A stretch of 64,000 bases of DNA, taken from the NCBI RefSeq assembly GCF_030867145.1, contig NC_134421.1, positions 25,489,979 through 25,553,978 on the forward strand, given 5' to 3'. The stretch's first letter is position 1, and the number at the start of each line of letters is the position of its first letter. The notes beneath the pieces were generated by a model. It did no database searches, was not told where the DNA came from, and saw only the letters and a list, made by a program, of their open reading frames with translations. The position numbers and the translations under genes were made by a program. The stretch is from Opisthocomus hoazin. Lineage: Eukaryota; Chordata; Aves; Opisthocomiformes; Opisthocomidae. Below are positions 24,541-35,030 of this stretch, one piece after another.

Positions 24541-25164
24541 GTGGCTGGAGGCAGGGCCCCTCTAATCCTGGTCAGAGAATTTGCTGCTCACCTGCTGTAA
24601 AAATGACTTGGAGATCCCCTCCAGAGGATCGGAAGCAAGATCAAACTGTCTACCTGGTCTGGAGAGCTGCCCGCTGGAAACTGGAGTGGCATTTTTCCTA
24701 GAAGAATTACCTTTTGTGTTTGTTTTTTCTTGCAACTCATGCACTCGTGCCTCTAGGCTTGAGGTAGGTTTTCCATCTCACTTCCTCATGTCGTCTCTGT
24801 AGTCATGCAGGTAGAACCACAGGGTGCCTGGTGGTGTGTAGCCTCTATATCCTCTCTCTTGAGCAGAGAAATGCTTACTCCTAACAGCTTAGATACTGGC
24901 CCATACAGGTGAGGGGGTAGGACATATTATTTTCGAGTCACTGGACCAGGGACCAGTTTCTCCATGACAGAGACGAGAGAGGAAGAGAGGTGTTCTTAAT
25001 ATTGCCAGAGTTGGACAGCCACTTCATCCACCACTGGTGCCTCTTCACCCTTCCAGTCTACTACTGCCAGTGAGTTGGCATATGAGGATGGTGTGCTCCA
25101 CACAAACTTCCTCCACATGGGTTATGTGCAATGGACTTCATCTGGGTCTGTGGGTAACTGTGCA
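24541..25164 (-). pseudogene. ERVL-B gag or leader remnant
   Basis: This lies between the 5' LTR remnant and protease. It holds only short frames (for example 24562-24744), and no zinc knuckle or capsid homology was recognised. Its length, about 620 bp, is far below a full gag, so most of gag was probably lost in the same or another deletion. Confidence 0.5.
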
Positions 25165-25207
25165 TTTTCTCGTGAAAATTAACCCTGCTCTGGCCTAACC
25201 CAGGACA
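25165..25207 (-). repeat. 5' LTR remnant of ERVL-B (first 43 bp only)
   Basis: The minus strand begins TGTCCTGGGTTAGGCC and stays similar to the start of the 3' LTR through TTAATTTTCAC, then diverges. It directly abuts GTTAA at 25208. The rest of the 5' LTR and the primer binding site are deleted. Confidence 0.85.
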
Positions 25208-25212
25208 GTTAA
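25208..25212. repeat. Target-site duplication of ERVL-B, right copy (GTTAA)
   Basis: This partners 22684-22688. Confidence 0.85.
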
Positions 25213-25409
25213 TATAGCTGTACTTACGACTTTCATCTTTAAATGTACACTAGCAGTAAACAAATGTTTTCAGCCTTGGCAAAGTACATTAATGATTTTT
25301 TTTATGTATTCATTATTTATACTACCTTTTTTTTTACAGTATTTTCTAGTGAAAATGGTTAAACAAGGAGCTTCTAGCAGAGATCAGGCAGCAGAGAAAG
25401 GTCCATGGA

Positions 25410-27261
25410 ATGTGGAAAGAGAGGCAGGCCACTTGGGAAGAATACAGGAATGTGGTCAGAGCATGCAGGGATGCAACGAGGAAGGCCAAAGCCCACTTGG
25501 AATTGAAGCTGGCAAGGGATGTCAAAAACAACAAGAAGGGCTTCTTCAACTACATCAGCAGCAAAAGGAAGGCTAGGGACAATGTGGGGCTGCTGCTGAA
25601 TGAGGTGGGTGTCCTGGTGACGGAGGATGCAGAGAAGGCAGAGCTACTGAATGCCTTCTTTGTTTCAGTCTTCAGTGCTAAGACCAACCCTCGGGAATCC
25701 CAGGCCCCGGAGGTAAGAGAGGAAGCCTACAGTGAGGACGACTTTCCCTTGGTCGAGGAGGACTGTGTGAGGGATCGCTTAAGTGATCTGGATGCCCACA
25801 AATCAATGGGCCCTGACAGAATGCACCCACGAGTGATGAGGGAGCTGGCAGATATCATTGTTGAGCCACTCTCCATCATCTTTGCAAGGTCCTGGAGGAC
25901 GGGAGAGGTGCCCGAGGACTGGAGAAAAGCCAATGTCACTCCAGTCTTCAAAAAGGGCAAGAAGGAGGACCCATGGACCTACAGGCCGGTCAGCCTCACC
26001 TCCATCCCGGGAAAGGTGATGGAGGAGCTTATCCTGGAAGTCATCATCAAGCAAGTGGAGGAAAAGAAGGTTATCAGGAGTAGTCAGCATGGATTCACCA
26101 AGGGGAAATCATGCCTGACCAATCTGATAGCTTTCTACATGACATGACTGGCTGGGTAGATGAAGGGAGAGCCGTGGACGTTGTCTACCTCGACTTCAGC
26201 AAGGCTTTCGACACAGTCTCCCATGATATCCTCCTAGGGAAGCTCAGGAAGTATGGGCTGGATGAATGGTCGGTGAAGTGGATCGAGAACTGGCTGAATG
26301 GCAGAACTCAGAGGGTTGTCATCAGTGGCGCTGAGTCTAGTTGGAGGCTGGTAACAAGTGGTGTCCCCCAGGGGTCAGTACTGGGCCCAGCCTTGTTCAA
26401 CTTCTTCATCAGCGACCTCGATGAAGAGTTGGAATGTACCCTCAGCAAGTTTGCTGATGACACCCAAATGGGAGGTGTGGTAGACACACCGGAAGGCTGT
26501 GCTTCCATTCAGCGTGACCTGGATAGGCTGAAAAGAGAGAAAATTGGGCAGAGAGGAAATTGATGAGGTTCAACAAAGGCAAATGCAGGGTCCTGCACCT
26601 GGGGAGGAACAACCCCAGGCACCAGTACAGGCTTGGGGTGGACCTGCTGGAGAGCAGCTCTGTGGAGAGGGACCTGGGCGTCCTGGTGGACGACAGGTTA
26701 ACCATGAGCCAGCAGTGTGCCCTGGCTGCCAAGAAAGCCAATGGGATCCTGGGATGCATTAGGAGGAGTGTGGCCAGCAGGTCGAGGGAGGTTCTCCTTC
26801 CCCTCTACACTGCCCTGGTGAGGCCTCATCTGGAGTAATGTGTCCAGTTCTGGGCTCCCCAGTTCAAGAAGGATGAAGAGCTACTGGAGAGAGTCCAGCA
26901 GAGGGCTACAAGGATGATGAGGGGACTGGAACATCTCCCCTACGAGGAGAGGCTGAGGGAGCTGGGCTTGTTCAGCCTGAAGAAGAGAAGGCTGAGAGGG
27001 GACCTAATATATACTTACAAATATCTGAAGGGTGGGTGTCAGGAGGATGGGGCCAAACGCTTTTCAGTGGTGCCCAGTGACAGGACAAGGGGCAATGGGC
27101 ACAAACTGAAGCACAGGAAGTTCCGTCTGAACATGAGGAAGAACTTCTTCCCTCTGAGGGTGACGGAGCACTGGAACAGGCTGCCCAGGGAGGTGGTGGA
27201 GTCTCCTTCTCTGGAGATATTCAAGACCCGCCTGGACAAGGTCCTCTACAGCCTACTGTAG
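25410..27261 (+). pseudogene. CR1 ORF2 reverse transcriptase, few lesions
   Basis: The first open segment (25410-26147, 245 codons) covers the linker and N-terminal reverse transcriptase with VPEDWRKANVTPVFKKGK and YRPVSLTSIPGK. A frameshift near 26130 moves to 26111-26563, where motif A ([10 protein letters not shown]), motif B ([11 protein letters not shown]) and motif C (FADD at 26450-26461) all stand in one frame. Another frameshift lies near 26545, a TAA stop replaces a codon at 26836-26838 (the phrase continues CVQFWAP), and the last segment is 26914-27261. The catalytic residues are present, but truncation and these lesions make it a pseudogene. Confidence 0.92.
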
Positions 27262-27325
27262 GTGACCCTGCTTCGGCAGGGGGGTTGGACTAGATGACCC
27301 ACAGTGGTCCCTTCCAACCCCTACC

Positions 27326-27373
27326 ATTCTGTGATTCTGTGATTATGTGATTCTGTCATTCTGTGAATCTGTA
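27326..27373 (+). repeat. CR1 octamer tail, six units
   Basis: Six consecutive 8-bp units follow ATTCTGTG with changes in units 3, 4 and 6. Short octamer repeats in place of poly(A) are diagnostic of CR1 3' ends. Confidence 0.93.
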
Positions 27374-28989
27374 TCAAGCTAGCATTTTTCTGTTTTATGA
27401 TTGTAAGACTATTTTTTTTTTCAGTCACTGTTTGTACAATGCATCTCTCATTGCCCAGTCCTGGAAGCTGTCACATCTATCTTAATTCTCAAAATGTATA
27501 CTCTGATCTAACGGATTACTGAAACACTTGTTTAGTTTCAAACATGAGAATACTTGCAGAATGCAGTGTTCTATTTGTAAACTTCATGCTTATAATTTTT
27601 TTTTGGACTATGGCTAAAATTCGTGATCTCCATTTAAGAATTTAAGTATTTAAATAGCTTCTAATTCAACAGGATTTTATGAAAGCTAAGAGTTTGTACT
27701 AACATTTCCTCTGTTTCAAGGAATTCATAAGGGCTGCTAATGCTGTCAAATTTGTTTTTTCACTAAAGGAAGAGGAAAAAACATTACTGATTTTTTTTAT
27801 CTGATGAGCAGAAAAGATAAATAAAAGCTTTTATATTAGCACTAAGTGCCATGCAGTAGGAAGGGCTCTAGATTGAAACAGCTGGTGTGGAAAATGTGGT
27901 ATTCTACACTATGTGCTTTTCAAGGGGTTAGCATTCAGTCCTGTGGACTGAACAACTGTACTGGTTGTAGTGTATTGAGGTTTATTTCAGTGGTACATCT
28001 CTCAGATGATTTTTGTTTAGAAGGAATGGACCTTGTGCATTCCGAGATTATTTCCAGCGAGAAGTACATTATATGTAGTGGAAACAAGTCAGAAATTTTT
28101 ATTGAAAGCAATCTAGTGATCTGAAACATAGACTCCGTCAAAGTGCAACCATAGAAACCATCCTACTCTGCAGAAAAAAGAAAAGAAAACAAATTTACTG
28201 TTATGTTTCCTGTTCTGCCATGCAGTGAGAGAAAGATGGCATGATATCTACTTCCTCTGATTATAGTTATTAATAGAGAGAGGCACAGCATACAAAAGGG
28301 AAACAAGTTACCTATTAGGCCTTATGCTTCTTTCAATTCGGAGACTAAAAGCACAAAATGGAAATTCTGAAGCTATGACAATGTGTAGTTATCTGGAAGG
28401 CTAATAGGTGAAAATATGAATGAACGTAATCTATGAATTTACTGCCATGCGGAATAGCAAGAAGATATAAATAATACACCCAAATCAACTCAAGGAATTT
28501 AGAGAAAACTATTTTGGTGAATTCCTTGTCTTTCTGGACATTGTGGCTTTTTAAAGAGGATTCTTTGAACTTTTATAATTACATGAGTTGTAGTACTATT
28601 ATGTTTATTACTGTTGGGGATGAATTTTAAGAGATGCAGAGCAGCATCCCAACAGTCACTTGGAAAAGGCTGGGAAGAACAGAGTTTTTCATACTAGCAT
28701 AAACACAATATCACATGTGTTTAAAAAAAAAAAAAGGAAATGACTGAGACTGTAAACATATGTTTGATAAATGTGTCAAAAACTGAGGAGAACACTGTTA
28801 TGAAAAGGAAAAGGAGAATAAAGGTTTTAAAAATTAATACTCTATCCCTTTCTCCTTAGTTGCTGCTATGCAACATTCTAGACCTGCAGGGTCATCAAAG
28901 TATACTACAAATGTATTGACTGCTTTTCTGAATGAAAATGTCTTCATCACTCCTGATATTGGATCATTAATTATTATTGCTGCTGCTAA
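27374..28989. other. AT-rich sequence without recognisable gene
   Basis: No exon or repeat recognised. Part of 28860-28989 may belong to the gag region of the DIRS-like element that follows, but nothing there could be read with confidence. Confidence 0.5.
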
Positions 28990-29071
28990 ATACTGCATGC
29001 TACTATTACAGGTTCTTTTCAGGTTTAATGCCAAGAAATTAAGAATGCTTTTGTTCTTGTCCTAGTTAAAA

Positions 29072-29200
29072 ATTTATCTGCAGCATAATGCTGCTTTGGA
29101 TATCACAGCTAGGTCCATAATGGTGAGACTGTCCTGAAAAAGCACTCATGGCTGTGGCCACAGATATCTCTAAGGAATCACAGTTCCAAGGGCAAGGGTC
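29072..29200 (+). pseudogene. Possible gag C-terminal remnant of the DIRS-like element
   Basis: The frame reads L-Q-H-N-A-A-L-D-I-T-A-R-S-I-M near 29078-29122. This resembles the L-Q-x3-D-x-A-D-T-A-A-R-S-M stretch I recall from vertebrate DIRS gag. A HSWL patch in another frame follows near 29142-29155. It is short and frameshifted, so weakly supported alone. Its position upstream of the recombinase adds some weight. Confidence 0.4.
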
Positions 29201-29884
29201 CTGTTCAGTGTATATGCTTATATGAAATACATTCCACAACTATTTGATGGCCATTTTGAGATATCTGAGTTTTCTCCAGTTTTAACTCAAGAAGCCCATA
29301 TACATGTCCACACAGGCTCTATTTCTTCTATACACTAAATTTCTTCCAGGTAGACAGTGAAAACACAGTGGCACAGCCATGCCCTGAGCTACCTACAAAC
29401 CTGTCTTTGTATAAATCTTCTTGGAGACAAGGCTGAAGGAATGATAACAACATTTTGAAGGTATGTTGAAGAGCTATGCATTATAGTTTCCTCCCTTAGA
29501 ATCACTACCAAATTCTTCACCTTGGTCTCTTTTCAGAGACAGAATCTGAAATTTACATTAAGCATCCCAATTTATAGTTTCTGGCTAATGAGTTTTGGAT
29601 ACCATAGCCAAGAATTTTACTATTCTTTTTTTTTTTTTTTCGAAGATACCACCTCTCAGTCATCCCCACCTTGTCCTTCCCAAGAAGTCTTTCTCATGAG
29701 AAAAACGAAATTTAGTTTGTCTTAGAGCAAACTGCAGGATGGCTTTGAGTTAGACTATATCTTTTTTACAGGAAAGAACAGTCTTATAAACAGTAGAAGA
29801 AGTTCTAGTAGAACAAACTACCACATTAAATAGTTGCACTTTTATATTGGTGCTCTCATAAGTCATGTTTCCCAGACTCAGTGA

Positions 29885-30715
29885 TTTTTCCAGTTCTTAG
29901 CTGCGTCTCAAAACTAAAGATGTGTGGCCTGTAATTTTCTTCTGTTACAGCCTATTTAGTAGTCACTGTGTCTTTATGTCCTCAGATAAAAGATTAATCA
30001 GCATTCTCACTCCCCAGAAGAAATTTCTGAAGGGTCTAAAAGGCTTTACATACAGTTTAAGACCTGCTTTCCAGTACAATATCAATAGGATCTTTCAATT
30101 TAAAAGTGCAGGCTTTACAAACCTTAGATGGTATGATCTCTTCCTCATTTATCTATCAAAAGCATTTTTGGTGGCTATCATTTCTGCAGGATGACTTAGC
30201 TGGGTCTTATGGATGATTCCTCATGTGTCATTTCCGTAAGCAAAAAGCAACCCTTAGCAGGCTTCCCAAGGTTTTACTGGAGGAGTTTTCTGACTGCCAT
30301 GTCTGTCCTAAGCCCCATGATTCCTCAGTAAATGTAACTCTCTACACATTAGAGTATAAATATCCATTGTCCTTTTACACTGACAAAATAGCCTTCAGGA
30401 GATCTCTGCACGTCCTTGTGTCAAGGCTGAAAGACTTCAGGGGGTGTCAGTGTCCTCACAAAGAATACCATCCTGGTTATCATAATGTGTAAATGAATGC
30501 TATCAAACTGTGGGCAGAGAAACTACCTTACTTACAAGGGCTCATTTGACCATTTTAAGCAGCAACAATGTCTTCTCTGTGGAACATTTCACACTTCACA
30601 TTTGCAGAGAGGCCACCTGGAGATCCGTTCATACATTTACTAAACATTATGCACTTGCTGAAGCATCCAATGATCATGCTGCCTTTGGGAGTTATCCTTC
30701 AATCTTTGTTTAATT
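29885..30715 (+). pseudogene. Tyrosine recombinase of a DIRS-like retrotransposon, broken
   Basis: Four segments in order match the family pattern. At 29922-30194, KKFLKGLKG, then LRP.....NIN, then LSKAFLVAIISA correspond to the N-terminal domain and the approach to the first catalytic Arg (family: K-T-A-F-L-V-A-I-T-S-A-R-R). At 30223-30492, FRKQKATLSRLPKVLLEEF, CPKPHDSS, TLYTLE and PLSFYTDKIAFRRS match the core between the catalytic groups. At 30510-30713, RAHLTI stands where R-A-H-S-T-R is expected, so the second Arg is lost. Last, REATWRSVHTFTKHYALAEAS contains the probable nucleophile Tyr at about 30648. Frame changes and stops separate the segments. It would have integrated a circular cDNA. 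This copy is inactive. Confidence 0.75.
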
Positions 30716-30767
30716 AAGAACTCTAAGAGTACTCCTCCAGGTAATTGTTAGTTGCTGCCCTCTTCAG

Positions 30768-30786
30768 TCACTCACGGTGTGAGTGA
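30768..30786. repeat. Perfect inverted repeat near the 3' end of the DIRS-like element
   Basis: TCACTCAC, spacer GGT, GTGAGTGA forms an 8-bp stem about 55 bp after the recombinase. It could be part of the terminal repeats of the element, or chance. Confidence 0.6.
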
Positions 30787-30950
30787 ACACATAGATAACT
30801 ACTTCAAAGACATTTACAGTACTCCCTCCTATTCACTTCTCTCAAAGTCTTGCCCAATTTATTGTGTTCTTTAAGAGGAACTGAACGGAAGGGACAAGCT
30901 ATGCCCCTTCTTTATGGCTAACATTGAAGGAGGGGAGCATTAGGGAGGAC

Positions 30951-33900
30951 AAAAGAACAGTTACTGCTAAGATAGGTGTTTTCTAATAGTACTAACAGGT
31001 GCATACTGACACTGTGACTGTCACATAGATAACACATCTCAAAGAAGTAAAGTTACAGGTGTGTATCCAAGAATTCTAGTCACAAGAAAAAAGGTATCCT
31101 AACTTTGTGTGAAAAAACCCATGTATTCTGATTTCAGAGAACTTCTAAATTTCCTGTACAAACAATGCAGTGGATTTCTGTTGACACTCTTTTCCTAAAC
31201 ACGTCCTTAGGCAAATTTTTGCTTTTATGATTGCTGCTGCAAAGCAGTATCAGAAACATTCTTATAAATTTGCAGATAATCAGATCAGTATAGCAAGTAC
31301 ATTTGCTTCACTTATATATGTCTAATGAGAACTTTTGCTTCTTTTTCATGTTGTAGCTGCTTTTTAAGTGACAAACACAACAGTTCAAATACAGGAAAGC
31401 ATTCTCGTTAAAATAAACAATAAACCTTCAAATCCATAGTGTCAGTCAAATGCTGTCTCAAGTAGGATCAAAAAGTGATAGAGAAAAAGGAAACACTCTC
31501 TAGATATTTTATAACTGTGACATTTTAAATCAACATATATATATGTTTGCAAATATCTGTTTTCTAGGACTATGGTACAAAGGATTAAAAGGAAAGATCT
31601 GGAACAGTTCTTAGTGCCTATAGTCCTTGATGTCATACAATTGGAAGACTGTTTCATGAGGTAACTAAATTCAGTTTAGCTATGGTTTTCCTTTGCTGGT
31701 GGGTGAAGGGTTGCTTTACAGCCTCTTCCCTTTTAGCATTATAAATCTTCTTCTCTACTTCTGGTCAACATTATTCACAGTCAACTTAAATCCATTTGTT
31801 ATTGTGACAACTTTGTCCTTGAACTTCACTAGCATTTCTCCCTCCCTGATATTCAAATTCTTGAGCATCTGCTGAGAGCAATCATATGTTCTGCCAGTCT
31901 TAATTTTGGTTGGCTAAAAAAGCTTAATGTTCTAAGCCTTTATTGTAAGATCCATTTCTAGCTTCTTTATTGTTTTAAAATGAAGACTATCTGACCTCCC
32001 AGTTTTAGTTCACTAAATTCTTTGACCTATTTCCATATATGTATTCGCATTAACTTTCACACAGTTCCACTTATATTCCACTATGCTCAGGATAAAAACT
32101 GAGACAAGAAAAATTATTAATATTCAGTTGTGTCTGGATTATTTTAAATGTAACTTTATTCTCACTGCAAAACTGTTTTATGTCTCTTTCTCTCTTATTT
32201 TTGTAGTTATAGAATTCTTTCCCATTAATTTCCTTTCTTTTTTTTCTTTTCTTGAAATCTAAATCAACAATTTTTTGTAAATTATTCAGAATGTCAAGCA
32301 CAGTGAGGATTCCAAAGTGAGGTGTAGGTGACATGTAGCTCTCTAAGTCTTAAATAGAAATTTTCAAAATGTTTATATAGCTATGATTTCCTGAAGTCAC
32401 CGAGTAACTGGTTATGAACCAATATTATTTGGAAACACCACTGTCTTGCCTATATTAAGCAGATTATGTCAACCTCCCCAAATTCATACATTTCCATCTT
32501 TCTCGACTACAGGGCTCAATGCAGCAAGTCATCTTTGAGAGTGCACAAAACAAGCAGCAGCTTCTGCTTTCCATCAAACCTTGGTCAAAGATGATGATCT
32601 TCACTTGTGAAGCAGAATCACCCTTAGAGGAATTGTGCATGAGACATGGTTTCCAGCCCCTGTTTTAAAGATTGACTTTAAAGTTTATCTGACGACTATT
32701 TCAAGCGACTTCATCCATTTCCACTTAGTGTATAGATAAAATAGCACTGCCTGTGGTTTGGAGCCCCATCTTCTTTCCGGGAGTAAGTTTTCTCTGTACA
32801 CAATGCATAGGACTTGACCTGTTAGCTCTGAGACTTGACTCATATGTGTGTGTGTGTGTGTGTGTAAGGGGTATGTTGCTTTTTTGTGGCTTTTTATTTA
32901 TAGTTCAATGTGCCTGAAATAATGAGAAGACTGTGGCATAGGTGGTCAGATGTTCATTTCACAGCCCAACACCAAGGACATTTTCTGCATGTCATGAGAT
33001 TTTTTATAATGGATGTTGGTGTACTGGGATATCATTGAAGGTCTGTGCAACTTAAAAGGAACTGAACCTGAGGTCATCTTCTTGATATTATCTGTATAGA
33101 GAAATCCTAGTGTGAACTGAAGAGGATACCAGAATGCTTTTTGTCTCAGCAGGAACTATTCATTTTCACTTCCTAAGAAACCATGGGAATTAATAACAGA
33201 CATGCAGTATAGATGATAATAGGGACAGACAGCCACAAAACAGGAGAAAAAGATTTGTCAGTGTAGACATAATCACAATCACTATCCTGTCCTCTCCCTG
33301 CAAAGGGTATCTTGAAATCTTGTATGCAAACCGGAATAACAAAACAGGAATACATTAATACTATCTCTTTAGTAATATTAAATTCTAACTTTATATGTAT
33401 TCTAAATGGGAATCTACAGCAGTTCCCTACATGAAAGCAATAAAATCTCTTTTACAGTCCTTCTTCTGAATAATTCTAGTCAAGGCTAACTACACTGCAT
33501 CAGTTTTTCCTTTTTTATATCATCTTATTTTTTTCCATAGCATGAGTGCTTTTCCAACTACTGTTAGCTTATTTTAGTATTTTTGGCATGGTTTATGCCC
33601 TAACATAACATTCCAGTTACAAAGTTTTTTCTATTCTTATAGAATTTGCTCTTATGCATTGCAATACATTAACTAGTTTCTCCATTTTGTTATTCCATTA
33701 CCTTGTATTAGTTTGTTTCAGATCTCAGCTAATGTTCTTGCTGAATTAGCTGTGCTGAGTGTTGTCTGACTGTTAATCACATTAATGTCAAACCTTACTT
33801 TGTACTGCTTTGCATAACCATACCTGCAAATACTCCTGTATGCTTAACTATCCTCATTTACCTGATTTTCTCTATCACCTATTATAGCCAAGCATAGTTG

Positions 33901-34555
33901 TTGTAGTTATTTACCAGTGTTCTCTCTTGTTTCCCATTTTAAAGGTCTGAGAAGTCTTGCCAAAAGACCATACTACAAAAATAATTGAAATCCATCTAAC
34001 AAGAAAAATTTTCTGTCCATAGATGCAGCCAGTAGTCAAACATCTTCAGAATTTCATCACAGCCCCCATTCTCAGGCCACCTGCTGAACTATACGGATTT
34101 GCTACATCATTTCATGCATTTTGTAGGACAGAAAAAAATATCACTTGTGCCTAAAATTCTTGAAAGTCTTTTCCAGCCAGATGACTCATGGAGAGTAACA
34201 CCAAAGGTATCAGACCCATCTTTTATGTTCCCTCTGGAAAGACAGAAGTCCTTTCTGCTTCTTACACTATACCCAGGACAATTTCTGTGGGATAAAGAAA
34301 CAAAGCTAATGTGCAGAGACAATAAATATTTATTGTTAGACAATAAACCAAACATTTCTTTAAAACCCAGCCAAAAAAAAAAACCTAAGGGGATACTACT
34401 AGTTCACATACAGTGATGTGAGCACTTCAGGTTCAGTTATCCAATTGCAGTTCATTATAAATAAACTGTAAAACTGTTAGACACTGACCTTCTACCCCTT
34501 TCTCTAGCCATGTGCTCACCTTCTTTCCAACGTGTTGTTACAGTGGGTTGTCAGT
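30951..34555. other. AT-rich sequence without recognisable gene
   Basis: No exon or interspersed repeat recognised. Contains a short TG microsatellite at 32845-32865. A 105-codon frame at 34099-34416 resembles nothing I know. Confidence 0.5.
32845..32865. repeat. TG dinucleotide microsatellite
   Basis: 21 nt of uninterrupted TG, about ten and a half units. Confidence 0.95.
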
Positions 34556-35030
34556 GTTATGAATTCATTGTTGGAAGAAGTATGACATCAATGGGAGGGG
34601 TTCTTCCCTCTCACTTGTGGGTTTAACTGGAGTTAATTTTGTAAGTTTACTGACATATTTGCATATATTGCATTTGTTGCATTTGTTGTTCTTTTTTATA
34701 CACTCTAAATGCTGATTTTTATTATACATGTTATTTAGGTTTATAAGATAATTGTTCTTTGCTTTCTTTGTTTTCCTCAAAACAAGTTTTACCCAGCTCA
34801 CAAGGCTGCTTTTCTGCAGTGATCACTAACTTCTCTTTATAGCCATAGGGCCTCTGATATGACACAGTGTTTGCACTTTCGAGGACACTGTTATCATCCT
34901 GTACTTTTGTATACCACTTTTTCCTAGGATCACAGATACCTCACTCTGCACAGAACAACTATCTTCGGTTATGATCTACTGGTTGCAAAAATGTGTACGC
35001 ATTGTTCTAACAACAGATGTTCAACCACAC
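34556..35030 (+). repeat. Unidentified dispersed repeat, copy 1
   Basis: This aligns collinearly with 38676-39275. Shared landmarks in order are TATGAATTCAT; a GGGGTT(C/T)TTC block with TGTGGGT; TATACATGT; ACAAGTTTTACCCAG opposite ACCAATTTTACTCAG; TGATCA; GGCCTCTG; GTTAT(C)ATCCTGT opposite GTTAATATCCTGT; and TCTACTGGTTGCAA opposite TCTACTTGTTGCAA. Identity looks to be around two thirds with gaps. The family is not recognised, and an LTR or non-autonomous element is possible. Confidence 0.62.

Larger units (their letters stand above)
22684..25212 (-). mobile_element. ERVL-type endogenous retrovirus B, internally deleted provirus
   Basis: The minus-strand order from high to low coordinates is a 43-bp remnant of the 5' LTR (25165-25207), gag or leader remnant, protease, reverse transcriptase, a deletion junction, 3' non-coding region and a full 3' LTR (22689-23107). 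GTTAA directly abuts both outer ends (22684-22688 and 25208-25212), so the whole block is one insertion. RNase H and integrase, present in ERVL-A, are missing, as is most of the 5' LTR. Stops, frameshifts and a changed reverse transcriptase motif make it inactive. Confidence 0.9.
25364..27373 (+). mobile_element. CR1 LINE, about 2.0 kb, 5'-truncated
   Basis: Homology to the nested CR1 begins at CAAGGAGCTTCTAGCAG (equivalent to about 16287 there) and runs to the CR1 3' end and octamer tail. The endonuclease and 5' part are missing. It is similar to the 15.3-kb copy (by eye around nine bases in ten), so probably the same subfamily. No clear target duplication was found. Confidence 0.95.
28990..30950 (+). 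mobile_element. Fossil DIRS-like (tyrosine recombinase) retrotransposon
   Basis: A plus-strand series of patches follows the order expected near the 3' end of a vertebrate DIRS-like element. There is a possible gag C-terminus near 29072-29200, a well supported tyrosine recombinase domain at 29885-30715, and a terminal non-coding stretch with a perfect short hairpin (30768-30786). Reverse transcriptase and RNase H should lie between gag and recombinase. Only about 680 bp separates them here, so most of that part is deleted or unreadable. Both outer boundaries are approximate. This element class uses a recombinase in place of an integrase and leaves no target duplication. Confidence 0.68.

Noticed and set aside
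34099..34416. 105-codon plus-strand frame as a candidate exon
   Set aside because: No recognised family. Length is within chance for the window, and the overlapping antisense frame is equally open.
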